From Anaerorhabdus sp964386325 (GTDB lineage Bacteria > Bacillota_I > Bacilli_A > Erysipelotrichales > Erysipelotrichaceae), in the NCBI GenBank assembly GCA_964386325.1, contig CAYLQY010000012.1, positions 27,374 to 91,373 on the forward strand: a stretch of 64,000 nucleotides of DNA, given 5' to 3'. Positions 53,466 through 62,095 of the stretch are shown here, in pieces. Each line of letters begins with the position of its first letter. The stretch's first letter is position 1. The position numbers and the translations under genes were made by a program. The notes below the pieces were generated by a model. It ran no database searches and had not been told where the DNA came from. It saw nothing but the letters and a program-made list of their open reading frames with translations.

Positions 53466-54554
53466 CTATTTATTATATTGGTTAGCTTGAACCCATGCAT
53501 CTAATTCTTCAGCAGTTTCACAAATTACAAGTTCTCCACTTTGAATTTTAGCTTTGATTTCTTCGATTGCAGCAGCGATATCTTCATTTGGAACTACATT
53601 AGAGTTTTCATTTGAATATCCTACAGCATCTTCTTTTAATCCACTAACTTTTAAACCTTCTTGCCATGTTCCTTCAACAAGAGATTTAACTTCGTTGTAA
53701 ACCATTTCGTTAACGTTACGAATTGAAGTTGCAGCGATATAATCTGGTTCAATTGCATTTTGATTTCCACCTACACCGAATGCATAACGATTTGCTTCTT
53801 TTGCAGCTGTGAATACACCAAGTCCTGATGCACCAGCAATGTGTTGAATAAAGTCAGCACCTTGATTGTACATAGACATTGCGATTTCTTTACCTTTATT
53901 AGCATCGTTGAAGTTTCCTACAACTGCTTCAATTATTTTTGCATCTGGATTTACATAACGTACCCCAGCTTCATATCCAATAACACCTTTTCTTAAGTTT
54001 GGATTGTCCATACCTAAGATAACTCCAACTACATTATCAGTATTCGCATTTGGCATATCAGAAAGAGTTGCTAATCCTGCATATACTCCACAAAGGAATG
54101 TTTGTTCTTGCCATTTTGTTGATACTGTTGAAACATTAGGGAATTCCAATGATGAATCTACTAATGAAAACTTTTGATCAGGGTAATCAGTCGCAACTGC
54201 TTTAATTGCATCTTCTTGGTCAGATGCTAAACCGATTATTAAGTCATAGTTTCCGCTATCTGCAAATTGGCGATGTGCCGCTTCAAAATCACTTGCTGAT
54301 GCTGGTTCTACATAATCAAATGTAATACCAAAATCTGTTTCTGCTTGTTTTAAACCATCATAAGACATGTCATTGAAGTTTTTATCTCCAAGTCCACCTG
54401 TTGATAATACGATTGCTACTTTAATACCAGAACTAGGATTTGCTGTTCCTTCGGCATTTCCTCCATCTGCATTAGGTTCAGCTGGCTTGCTGCTGCACCC
54501 AATAAGTGATGCTGCCACAAGAAGTGACAAACACAACTTAACTATTTTTTTCAT
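53466..54554 (-). CDS. BMP family nucleoside-binding lipoprotein
   Basis: The 362-aa protein has a lipobox SLIGC with Cys20 and a Pro/Ala/Asn/Gly linker. The mature domain begins IKVAIVLSTGGLGDKNFNDM and includes DYDLIIGLASDQEDAI. This is the Bmp/Med/TmpC group that binds purine nucleosides. A strong GAGGAGG site fixes ATG 54554. An in-frame upstream ATG at 54638 would add a non-signal segment. It heads the five-gene operon. Confidence 0.93.
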   Translation of the reverse strand: MKKIVKLCLSLLVAASLIGCSSKPAEPNADGGNAEGTANPSSGIKVAIVLSTGGLGDKNFNDMSYDGLKQAETDFGITFDYVEPASASDFEAAHRQFADSGNYDLIIGLASDQEDAIKAVATDYPDQKFSLVDSSLEFPNVSTVSTKWQEQTFLCGVYAGLATLSDMPNANTDNVVGVILGMDNPNLRKGVIGYEAGVRYVNPDAKIIEAVVGNFNDANKGKEIAMSMYNQGADFIQHIAGASGLGVFTAAKEANRYAFGVGGNQNAIEPDYIAATSIRNVNEMVYNEVKSLVEGTWQEGLKVSGLKEDAVGYSNENSNVVPNEDIAAAIEEIKAKIQSGELVICETAEELDAWVQANQYNK

Positions 54555-54610
54555 TTCCCTTTTCCTCCTCGAACCGCTGTTCAACATTTGTATATCATGA
54601 AAGCCGTTGC

Positions 54611-54631
54611 AAAAAAAGTGACAAATGTCAC
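54611..54631 (-). promoter_or_regulatory. Palindrome GTGAC-AAAT-GTCAC between the Crp/Fnr gene and the BMP operon
   Basis: The perfect inverted repeat (54618-54631) resembles a Crp/Fnr-type dyad and lies upstream of the nucleoside-binding lipoprotein gene. It is followed by seven T on the minus strand, so it may also act as a weak terminator for the regulator gene. Confidence 0.5.
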
Positions 54632-54637
54632 CTTTCA

Positions 54638-55300
54638 TTATTTATTATCATTTTCTTTTAGAATTCTTTTTCTTTGTGCAGAATTGATCACGATTAGGTG
54701 TCCCTTCTTACTAATTAGTTCGTTCTCTTCCATTTGATTAAGAATACGATAAATTGTTCTTTTTGAACACCCAATATACTCGGCAATATCTTCCCGTTTA
54801 ATCTTCAACTCAACAGTCTTATTACCGCTACTTTTTTTCGCCACAAGTTCCGACAAATAATTAATCACCTTAACTTCAGTTCGATTGTTTGGATATTGTG
54901 TACGATTAAGAGCTTGTGAATAAAATTGATTTGCCCAATACTCAATTAAATAAGTTTTAAAGTCATCACAATCATTCAGCATTTTTAAAAAAGTACTTTT
55001 ATTTAAACGATAACCAACACACCTCTTTCGTGCTCGACAAGTACAACAGTATGTATCGCTTCCAGAATAAATTTCCATTAACCCAACAAAGTTTGCTTTA
55101 TAATCTTGGCAATACGTATATAAAACATCTTTCGAGTTTATGTGCATTACATCCAGTGCACCTTCAATAAAAATAAAACCACGATTTACCTCAGAATTAA
55201 TCTCAATGATATGTTCTCCAACTTCAAAAGAAACAGGAACAAATGTATCTCTAATATTCTTTGGAATTCCATTAATAATATCTAATATTGTTTTTCCCAT
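54638..55300 (-). CDS. Crp/Fnr family regulator with cysteine-rich loop
   Basis: The 220-aa protein has a cyclic-nucleotide-binding-like beta roll (1-110), a long helix and a winged helix-turn-helix (IKREDIAEYIGCSKRTIYRIL near 165-185). It carries a loop TYCCTCRARKRC with Cys85, Cys86, Cys88 and Cys94, plus Cys64. This could bind a metal or an iron-sulfur cluster, as in oxygen or redox-sensing family members. I chose ATG 55300 for its GGAGAAGG site. It is immediately upstream of the BMP operon and probably controls it. Confidence 0.85.
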   Translation of the reverse strand: MGKTILDIINGIPKNIRDTFVPVSFEVGEHIIEINSEVNRGFIFIEGALDVMHINSKDVLYTYCQDYKANFVGLMEIYSGSDTYCCTCRARKRCVGYRLNKSTFLKMLNDCDDFKTYLIEYWANQFYSQALNRTQYPNNRTEVKVINYLSELVAKKSSGNKTVELKIKREDIAEYIGCSKRTIYRILNQMEENELISKKGHLIVINSAQRKRILKENDNK

Positions 55301-55322
55301 AACCTTCTCCATTTATACCAAG

Positions 55323-55331
55323 ATTATAACA
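55323..55331 (-). promoter_or_regulatory. Extended -10 promoter of the Crp/Fnr gene
   Basis: On the minus strand TGTTATAAT gives a perfect -10 with the TGN extension, 23 bp before the start codon. A -35 is not obvious. Confidence 0.55.
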
Positions 55332-55359
55332 CCGTCATGGACTACTTTCTCATTAATTT

Positions 55360-55386
55360 TAAAAGAACTAATCGTTTACGATTAGT
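55360..55386 (-). terminator. Terminator of the NanE-PTS operon
   Basis: ACTAATCG-TTTA-CGATTAGT (55367-55386) lies just past the last gene and ends in a T-rich run on the minus strand. Confidence 0.8.
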
Positions 55387-55391
55387 CCCCT

Positions 55392-56744
55392 TTACCAGCC
55401 ATATTTATTACTGCCCCAAGGCTTTGTACTTTTTTGTTGTTCAACCAAAACAAGGGTTTCACTTCCAACATCTTCATTCACAATAAGACCTGGTCCAAGC
55501 GCACTCTTACAACCTACTTTAATACCTGGATAAAAGATATTGTTAATCCCTGTTCGTGAATAGTCACCAATAAAAATTGAATTCGTATATTCATTGGCAT
55601 AATAACGTCCATTGACTCTTTGTTTCGTTAATGAGTCATCAAATTTCATAACTGCCATTTGCACACCCGCTGCAATATCTACTTTTCTTCCAATGACACC
55701 AAAAACTTCACAGTTGTGCACCGCTGCAACCCCATCAAAAGTGACACCCGCAACCTCTGCTGTAAACCCTATTTTATTGTTTGGCCCAATAACTGTATGG
55801 TCTACTATCTTACAACAATATTGAATCCTACTACCCGATCCAATAACACAGTTTTTTTGAATCACCGCATTTTTCTCAATGATGACATTATCACCGATAC
55901 TACAATTCCCCTCAATGATTACATTTTGACGAATAATTGTATTTTTCCCAACAAGTATATTCCCTTGAATTAAACATGATTCATCAATGTTTGATGTATC
56001 ATCAATGATTGATTGTTTTATAGTGCCGACAACATTTTTACAATAGTTAAAATTAGCTTTGCGAATATCCCATGGAAACACTAATTCATCATAATCATTC
56101 TCGATAAATATCGCATCTAATTGATTGCCTTGTTCAATGTAATTTTGTAAAGCTTCTTCGATAAAATATTTCTCAATTGGCATTTGCCCACAATTGATAC
56201 TATGAAAACCAATACACGTATTTTTTAAATATTGAATTGCATCTTTCTTTAACATCATAAATCCACATGTCTTATGCGTTGAATAATGAACACGGGGATG
56301 ACCAATAAAATTTTTAATTCTGTTTTGATCAACTTCCACGCAAATATGGTCCATTGCATTTTCATATTTTTCTAGTTCCTTTATTGCGATACAATTCTCA
56401 TTTTTTGAAAATAACATATCTAAATCATTGGGTGAGAAAACTGCTTCAGCATGAATAATGACAACCTGTTCATCTTGTTCACACAAGTGATAAATTTGTT
56501 TCAAATAATTATTTTCTTTCTCAATAAATTGGCATTCGCACCGAGATACTTCCGCCACCAAACGATCATTCTTAGGTGCTAGCACAATGATATCTTTTGA
56601 ATACTTCTTGCATGCATAAAGTAGGGATGTGAGATGACTTTGGTTACCCACTGGCATTTGGCATGCAAGCTCATGAATTGCAAAGGGAAACATCTTTGAT
56701 GATTCCCCTTCACATAAAACAATTATTTTATTTCCAATAGCCAT
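55392..56744 (-). CDS. GlmU-like protein: nucleotidyltransferase-like domain plus hexapeptide-repeat domain
   Basis: The protein is 450 aa. Residues 1-240 have the fold order of sugar nucleotidyltransferases, but the signature is degraded: IVLCEGESSKMFP replaces the usual GxGTRxxP. Residues 260-345 are left-handed beta-helix repeats (LVGKNTIIRQNVIIEG, SIGDNVIIEKNAVIQ). This domain arrangement is that of GlmU, which makes UDP-GlcNAc, but activity of the first domain is doubtful. The start is uncertain: ATG 56744 gives the best fold but no ribosome site, and translation is probably coupled with the SIS gene. It is the last gene of the operon. Confidence 0.75.
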   Translation of the reverse strand: MAIGNKIIVLCEGESSKMFPFAIHELACQMPVGNQSHLTSLLYACKKYSKDIIVLAPKNDRLVAEVSRCECQFIEKENNYLKQIYHLCEQDEQVVIIHAEAVFSPNDLDMLFSKNENCIAIKELEKYENAMDHICVEVDQNRIKNFIGHPRVHYSTHKTCGFMMLKKDAIQYLKNTCIGFHSINCGQMPIEKYFIEEALQNYIEQGNQLDAIFIENDYDELVFPWDIRKANFNYCKNVVGTIKQSIIDDTSNIDESCLIQGNILVGKNTIIRQNVIIEGNCSIGDNVIIEKNAVIQKNCVIGSGSRIQYCCKIVDHTVIGPNNKIGFTAEVAGVTFDGVAAVHNCEVFGVIGRKVDIAAGVQMAVMKFDDSLTKQRVNGRYYANEYTNSIFIGDYSRTGINNIFYPGIKVGCKSALGPGLIVNEDVGSETLVLVEQQKSTKPWGSNKYGW

Positions 56745-57459
56745 AGTATTTATCAAACAATTGGTCATTATAGTCATCTGCTCCATCAACATTTGAACTC
56801 TTAAATATTGGTGGATTCATCCCTGAAGTAACTAATACATCAATTGTTTCTGCAATCAATGCTTGTGCAATTGCAATACCCATTACATCACTAATAGGTC
56901 CTGTTGGTGTTTCACACCCTTCTACAAAGAATGCTGCATCCCCTTTTTCAGCTCCGCTATCAATTGTAATATCCGCTACTTCATACAAGTTTTTTCCAGA
57001 TTTATGACGTGATGTACAATTACTTGAATGACGTACTGATGTTAAGGCAATAACTTTCATTCCTTTTTCTTTTGCCGCAATTGCCATTTCTACTGGAACA
57101 TTATTTCTTCCAGAGTTTGAAATAATCATTATTGTATCATTTGCATCTGCTTTATATAAATTGAGAATTGCCGTTGAATACCCATCTAATCTTTCTAGAT
57201 ATGTACTTTTATTTGGCATTTGATGAAGCATTAATTCTGGTGGAAGAATTGCTTTCACAAATGCTAAACCACCTGCACGAATATAAATCTCTTCCGCAAC
57301 CATATGTGAATGACCAGATCCAAAAACATAGAATCTTCCATCTTTCAAACATGACTCAGCTACAAGCTTCGCAGCTTCTTCTATTTTATCGGTTTGAGTT
57401 TCAATCAACTCTTCCATTTTCTCTTGTACATAATTCAAGTATTTTAATCCACTTTTCAT
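56728..57459 (-). CDS. SIS-domain phosphosugar-binding protein
   Basis: The 243-aa protein has the sugar isomerase fold: YVFGSGHSHMVAEEIYIR near 44-61, IIISNSGR-type SNSGRNNVPVE near 113 and a conserved SGAEKGDAA. It resembles the UPF0309 group, related to phosphosugar isomerases and to regulators such as MurR. In this operon it may isomerise or bind an amino-sugar phosphate. It overlaps the ceramidase-like gene by 4 bp and the GlmU-like gene by 17 bp. Confidence 0.85.
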   Translation of the reverse strand: MKSGLKYLNYVQEKMEELIETQTDKIEEAAKLVAESCLKDGRFYVFGSGHSHMVAEEIYIRAGGLAFVKAILPPELMLHQMPNKSTYLERLDGYSTAILNLYKADANDTIMIISNSGRNNVPVEMAIAAKEKGMKVIALTSVRHSSNCTSRHKSGKNLYEVADITIDSGAEKGDAAFFVEGCETPTGPISDVMGIAIAQALIAETIDVLVTSGMNPPIFKSSNVDGADDYNDQLFDKYYGYWK

Positions 57460-58733
57460 TTCTTTTTCTCCTTGTATGCTTGTACGATATTTTGTATCTC
57501 TTTAATCAAATACTCTCCCTGCCCTTTTTCAAACGGACTACTTAGTGCTTCATACCAACGACTATTATAAGCATTCTCGTTTGTGATATACATGAGATAT
57601 CCATTTGTATATCCAACAATTCCAATATCCTCTTTTTCACGCAAGATATTCGTTAATTCTGAGAATATTTCTCCCGGTATCGTTATGAATATTTGTCCAC
57701 AAAAATCAATCAATGTAACTCTTATTTCTGTTTCTTTAATATTATTGTAATATTTTGAGTAAACATAATCTGCATTAGCACCTTCATGCAAAGATTCAAT
57801 TAGTCGTAGTTCTTTACCTGTGATACCCTTTGCTTTTGCATCATTTACTTTTTGTTTTGTTTCTTCGATGTTTCTAATTGTTTCTTCTAATGGAAGTGGC
57901 ATTTTTGTAATCATTTTAACGGTGTGATTTTCAATCGTGAATCCTTCATTTTTTACATCAACTTTATTTTTAGTTTTCAAATGTTCAACGAAGCATTCTC
58001 CATAGCGTTCTACTTCATCATAGCCACTACCTTTTCTTGTAAACCGTGTTGAAATATCACCACATGCACCATTCGTAAATAACACTACATCATAGTCATT
58101 TTCTAAATGCTTGCTTATTGATCCTGGATAGTCTGCACTTACTTCAAGATTAGTATAATTAAGTACCGTTGGATGGCATGCATAATTGATGAATAGATTT
58201 TTAGAATTTTCACCCAATATTTCAAACGCTATTACTCTTGAATCACCTTGAAGTTCTTCGGAGTTTCTATTTCTTCCAACATTAAATTCGTCATAACTAA
58301 TTTTTTTAATTACACACTCTTCACTATTTTTTATTGCACCTTTAATACACGCAACAGTTTGAACAACAAGTTGTTGAATATATGCTTCATTGACAGGACC
58401 AAATATTTCATCTTTACCATACATTAATGAAGTAGAATTCTTTGTATCTACAGTACCCATAGGACCAGAGTGAGTATGAGTAACCCCCACAATAAAATTA
58501 TCTAAATCAATGTACTCTTTAGAAAGTTCTTCACTTAATTTTTCTAATAATAAATGATCTATCGCAAGTAAGTCAAAAAGTACAATCCCTTTGAATACTT
58601 CTGAATCATCAATCACCATGACTTTTACATATAAATCATCATGAATTTTATTTGAAATTCTTTCTACTGCAAACCCTCCAAGTTGAATAGGTAGTGGTGG
58701 GTTTATTTTTTCTTTAGAAAATCCAATTTTCAT
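57456..58733 (-). CDS. Neutral-ceramidase-like metal hydrolase without signal peptide
   Basis: The protein is 425 aa. It has the N-terminal domain of neutral/alkaline ceramidases: GVTHTHSGPMG with His86 and His88, YACHPTVLN and FTNGACGDIS. Ceramidases hydrolyse an N-acyl amide with a zinc ion. This one lacks a signal peptide and the C-terminal domain of secreted ceramidases, and it sits among amino-sugar genes. Its substrate is therefore probably not ceramide but an N-acyl amino sugar or derivative, which is inferred. Two starts are possible, 58748 and 58733. I favour 58733 for its GGAAG site. Confidence 0.78.
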   Translation of the reverse strand: MKIGFSKEKINPPLPIQLGGFAVERISNKIHDDLYVKVMVIDDSEVFKGIVLFDLLAIDHLLLEKLSEELSKEYIDLDNFIVGVTHTHSGPMGTVDTKNSTSLMYGKDEIFGPVNEAYIQQLVVQTVACIKGAIKNSEECVIKKISYDEFNVGRNRNSEELQGDSRVIAFEILGENSKNLFINYACHPTVLNYTNLEVSADYPGSISKHLENDYDVVLFTNGACGDISTRFTRKGSGYDEVERYGECFVEHLKTKNKVDVKNEGFTIENHTVKMITKMPLPLEETIRNIEETKQKVNDAKAKGITGKELRLIESLHEGANADYVYSKYYNNIKETEIRVTLIDFCGQIFITIPGEIFSELTNILREKEDIGIVGYTNGYLMYITNENAYNSRWYEALSSPFEKGQGEYLIKEIQNIVQAYKEKKK

Positions 58734-58757
58734 TTTCTTCACTTCCATCTTTCTAAA

Positions 58758-59183
58758 TTACATTAGTTCATCTAAATCATTTGTTTCTTCATTTTTAAAA
58801 ACTAATTCTTGAATTGCTTCTTTACCTGTCTCTACAATTGATTTCACAATGCTTTCGGCATTCTCAAAGTCTGATTTAATCATGCATTCTAAAACAAGTG
58901 GTAAATTCATCCCTGCAAGAATATGAATTTCTGGATAAATTTTTTGGATTATCAAACTCATATTTGAAGGAGTTCCGCCTGGAATATCACTAAGCAAGAT
59001 TACTTCTTTTTTATCCAAACTTTTTTCAACTTCAAGAAGTATTTTTTCTTTAAATGTATCTACTGTGTCATCTTCATTTAAACATAGTGCACGAAAATTT
59101 TCTTTTCTTCCAAATAACATCGCGCAACTCTCTAACATTGCTGATGCTAATGGACCATGACTTAATAATAGTACTTGTACCAT
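58758..59183 (-). CDS. Mannose-family PTS EIIA component
   Basis: The 141-aa protein has the phosphorylated His9 in LLSHGPLASAM and the LSDIPGGTPSN loop near 64-74. It receives phosphate from HPr and passes it to the EIIB encoded in the same operon. Its ribosome site is weak, so it may be translated by coupling with EIID, whose stop is 2 bp away. Confidence 0.93.
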   Translation of the reverse strand: MVQVLLLSHGPLASAMLESCAMLFGRKENFRALCLNEDDTVDTFKEKILLEVEKSLDKKEVILLSDIPGGTPSNMSLIIQKIYPEIHILAGMNLPLVLECMIKSDFENAESIVKSIVETGKEAIQELVFKNEETNDLDELM

Positions 59184-59185
59184 TT

Positions 59186-60001
59186 TTAGAAAATACCAAC
59201 TACTGCACCAAGAATAGAAAGTGCAATCGCAAGTAACAATACTTTTGTTGTAGAGATACCTTTTTTAATTAAGCCATATGCACCTAGTGTTACAAGTAAT
59301 GGCATTAGATTTGGCATAACGCCATCAAAAATTGCTTGGAGTGTCATCGCTTGTTCACCAGAACCAACCACAAAATCAAGTGGTACATTTACCATTGTTG
59401 CAGTCATAACGCCTAATACCATTAATCCAACAATCGTTGTTCCTTCGGTGATACGTTGCATGATGCCACTACCTGATATTTTTTCAACAAATTGATTACC
59501 AAATTTGTATCCTAGTAATAATCCATAGTAACGTGTTCCAATATTAAATATATTATAAATCAAAAGGAACACTAATGGACCTAATAAAGACCCGCCTGCC
59601 GATAAAGATACACCGATACCGGCACAAATTGGGAATAATGTGAACCAGAAGAATGAATCTCCAATTCCAGCTAATGGACCCATCAATGATACTTTTACAG
59701 CACTTATTGCATTGCCATCAATATTTCCTCTTAATTCTTTACCTTCTTCCATCGCAAGAGTAATACCAAAGATAGGCATCGCCATGAATGGATGAGTGTT
59801 AAAGAATTCAAGATTTCTTGTTACTGCTTCATGTAATTTATCTGGGTCATTTTTATAGATTTTCTTTAGAATTGGTAAAATTGTCCAACAATATCCAAGG
59901 GCTTGCATACGTTCATAATTCCATGAAAATTGAAAGCCGATTCCTCTTAGAAAAACTGTAAATAAATCTTTCTTTGTAATAATATTTGTATTTGCAGTCA
60001 T
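59186..60001 (-). CDS. Mannose-family PTS EIID component
   Basis: The 271-aa protein has the EIID N-terminal FSWNYERMQALGYCWTILPI region and the GPLAGIGDSFFWF loop near 98-110. It forms the channel with EIIC. An AGGAGG site precedes ATG 60001. It is the same family as the EIID at 15122 but not a close copy, so the two PTSs probably handle different sugars. Confidence 0.95.
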   Translation of the reverse strand: MTANTNIITKKDLFTVFLRGIGFQFSWNYERMQALGYCWTILPILKKIYKNDPDKLHEAVTRNLEFFNTHPFMAMPIFGITLAMEEGKELRGNIDGNAISAVKVSLMGPLAGIGDSFFWFTLFPICAGIGVSLSAGGSLLGPLVFLLIYNIFNIGTRYYGLLLGYKFGNQFVEKISGSGIMQRITEGTTIVGLMVLGVMTATMVNVPLDFVVGSGEQAMTLQAIFDGVMPNLMPLLVTLGAYGLIKKGISTTKVLLLAIALSILGAVVGIF

Positions 60002-60012
60002 ACTTCTTCCTC

Positions 60013-60795
60013 CTATTCCATTAATGAATCAAGATCTGATGCTGATTCATTTTTTACTTCTGTGACAACTTTATTTTTCTTATTATAATGATCTAATACT
60101 AAAGCCACACATACTGCTACTAATGTAACTCCCACTGTTGAATATCCACCAAAAGTTGCAAGCGCAAATCCGATAAAGAAGAATGGGAATAGATAAGGAA
60201 CCTCAAGCATTGTTAGTAACATACCAAATCCTACTGCTGGTAAAATTCCTCCTGAAACTTCAAGTCCTCTTAATACTGCTGTTGGTATCACCGAAATCAT
60301 TGCAGTTACAGCATCCACACCAAAGTAAATTGCTGGGAATACGATTACTGAAGTACGAATGAATTGAACAAGTATACCAAGATAATGTGACATTTCTACT
60401 TTTCCATATTCACGTTTTGCAGCATATCCGTCTGCCATGTGAATTAAACCTGAATTGATTGTACGTGAGAAAATATCTAAGATTTGAGCACCAAGTGCTA
60501 CTGGAACAGCTAATGTTAATGCTATTTCAATTCCTTGTCCTGTTAGAATTGCTAATGCAGTTGCAATAACACTTCCAATTGTTTGATCTGGCGGAACCGC
60601 AGCCCCCACTCCACTCATACCCATGAAAATTAATTGTAATGAAGCACCAATTATAATACCTTGTTGTAAATCTCCTAAAACTAACCCCGTTAGTGTTCCT
60701 ACCCATAATGGTCGTGCGAACCCAAAATGTCCATTCATCCATTCAAGTGATAGAATACTTGCTAAAATACTTAATAAAACAGCTTGTAATAACAT
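60013..60795 (-). CDS. Mannose-family PTS EIIC component
   Basis: The 260-aa membrane subunit has the VGTLTGLVLGDLQQGIIIGA segment near 32-51 and a charged C-terminal tail. It sits between EIIB and EIID in one transcription unit, with an AAGGAGAT site. The operon order is nanE-IIB-IIC-IID-IIA. Confidence 0.95.
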   Translation of the reverse strand: MLLQAVLLSILASILSLEWMNGHFGFARPLWVGTLTGLVLGDLQQGIIIGASLQLIFMGMSGVGAAVPPDQTIGSVIATALAILTGQGIEIALTLAVPVALGAQILDIFSRTINSGLIHMADGYAAKREYGKVEMSHYLGILVQFIRTSVIVFPAIYFGVDAVTAMISVIPTAVLRGLEVSGGILPAVGFGMLLTMLEVPYLFPFFFIGFALATFGGYSTVGVTLVAVCVALVLDHYNKKNKVVTEVKNESASDLDSLME

Positions 60796-60808
60796 TGTTA
60801 TCTCCTTC

Positions 60809-61282
60809 CTACAATAGTTTTAATAATTCTTGTTTTGCATCAGTCATTAATTGTCTAAATTCTAGTTCTACACCTTTTTCACTTAGTTTTTTAATTGCTT
60901 CTTCTTCCTCAGTAGTAATAAATACTGACTTAGTGATTTGCCTCCTTCCTTCTTTGTAACGCATTCCCGCAACATTTACTGTTTTTAGTACTAGCCCCTT
61001 TTCTGCACATGCTAGTGGCGCGTAAACATTACTAAATATAAGCATGACTCGATAGTCATCTAATATTCCTTGGTTAAATTTTTCAATGAATTTATCAACT
61101 GTTTGAGCATATACTTTTACACCGCTAGGTGCTGCCATTTTCAATATTTGAAGTTGCATTGGATCATTCGCAATTGCATCATCCACTACAACAGCTACAT
61201 TAATTTCATTTGAACGCAGCCAACTCGTTGCGACTTGACCATGTATTAATCGATCATCAACTCTACTTAAAATTATTGCCAT
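60809..61282 (-). CDS. Mannose-family PTS EIIB component
   Basis: The 157-aa protein begins SRVDDRLIHGQVATSW, with phosphorylated His14. It donates phosphate to the incoming sugar. The gene overlaps nanE by 10 bp and has an AAAGGAG site within nanE, so translation is coupled. Confidence 0.95.
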   Translation of the reverse strand: MAIILSRVDDRLIHGQVATSWLRSNEINVAVVVDDAIANDPMQLQILKMAAPSGVKVYAQTVDKFIEKFNQGILDDYRVMLIFSNVYAPLACAEKGLVLKTVNVAGMRYKEGRRQITKSVFITTEEEEAIKKLSEKGVELEFRQLMTDAKQELLKLL

Positions 61283-61980
61283 ACCTTATTCTCCTTTAAA
61301 AAATCAATATATCTTTTTGTAATCAATTTTGGATTTGTGATTGCTGTACCCACAACAATTGCATCAGCACCCGCTTCAAATGCTTTTAAAGCATCTTCTC
61401 TTGTCCAAATTCTTCCTTCACAGATAATGAAGGCATTGCATTGTTCTTTGCATTTTCTCAACATTTCAAAATCTGGTTCATCACATCTTCCTTCTGTTTC
61501 ATGGGTATATCCACTCATTGTTGTAGATATAATATCTGCCCCAAATTCAACAGCTAGTTTTGCTTCCTCAAATGTCGCACAGTCTGCCATAAAGAGTACA
61601 TCAGGTAATTCTTTCTTTGCTTTATTAAGCGTTTCCCATCCATAGTCACCCAAATAGTTTTTTCTCTTCGTGCAATCAAGCGCTATGATATCAGCACCTG
61701 CATCAACTAATTCTTTTGCCGCATTTACGTCTGGCGTAATATACACTTCAGAATCTTCTCTTTCAATTTTGTAAATCCCAATGACTGGATAATTTGGAAA
61801 TTGTTTTTTTACTGCCTGTACATTTTCTGGCGAATTAACCCTAAAGCCAAAGCACCCACCAATTGCAGCTGCATTAGCCATCATTACCATATCTTCAGTT
61901 GTATGAAATGTCTTTTCATCATACCCTTGGCAAGATACAAACATTTTTCCTTTCATCTTGTTCAATAATTCTTTTTTCAT
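61273..61980 (-). CDS. nanE: N-acetylmannosamine-6-phosphate 2-epimerase
   Basis: The 235-aa TIM-barrel protein has ADIIALDCTKRKN near 95-107, MADCATFEEA, and a phosphate-binding GADAIVVGTAITNP near 209-222. NanE converts ManNAc-6-phosphate to GlcNAc-6-phosphate. A GAGGTGG site precedes ATG 61980. As first gene of a PTS operon it suggests that ManNAc is the imported sugar, entering already phosphorylated. No sialic acid lyase (NanA) is in the window, and NagA is at 18478. Confidence 0.94.
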   Translation of the reverse strand: MKKELLNKMKGKMFVSCQGYDEKTFHTTEDMVMMANAAAIGGCFGFRVNSPENVQAVKKQFPNYPVIGIYKIEREDSEVYITPDVNAAKELVDAGADIIALDCTKRKNYLGDYGWETLNKAKKELPDVLFMADCATFEEAKLAVEFGADIISTTMSGYTHETEGRCDEPDFEMLRKCKEQCNAFIICEGRIWTREDALKAFEAGADAIVVGTAITNPKLITKRYIDFLKENKVWQ

Positions 61981-61997
61981 GTTCCACCTCTATTCAA

Positions 61998-62025
61998 ATT
62001 CTAACATGTATTTACAAGTTGTCAA
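61998..62025 (-). promoter_or_regulatory. Promoter of the nanE-PTS operon
   Basis: On the minus strand TTGACA (62020-62025) and TAGAAT (61998-62003) are 16 bp apart. A second TTGACA (62039-62044) lies upstream and might serve another start. Confidence 0.65.
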
Positions 62026-62049
62026 TACATTTAGTAATGTCAAATTGTT

Positions 62050-62080
62050 GTGTACACTTTTCTCCACATAATGGTATAAT
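62050..62080 (+). promoter_or_regulatory. GntR operator candidate and extended -10 promoter
   Basis: GTGTACAC (62050-62057) is a perfect 8-bp palindrome in the middle of the divergent gap and a candidate GntR site. TGGTATAAT (62072-62080) is a perfect extended -10, 15 bp before the GntR start codon. Confidence 0.5.
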
Positions 62081-62095
62081 TAATTAGGTGATAAA

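Noticed and set aside
54618..54631. Palindrome as a strong intrinsic terminator
   Set aside because: The stem is only 5-6 bp with a very small loop, so termination would be weak. I list it as a regulatory site with this caveat.
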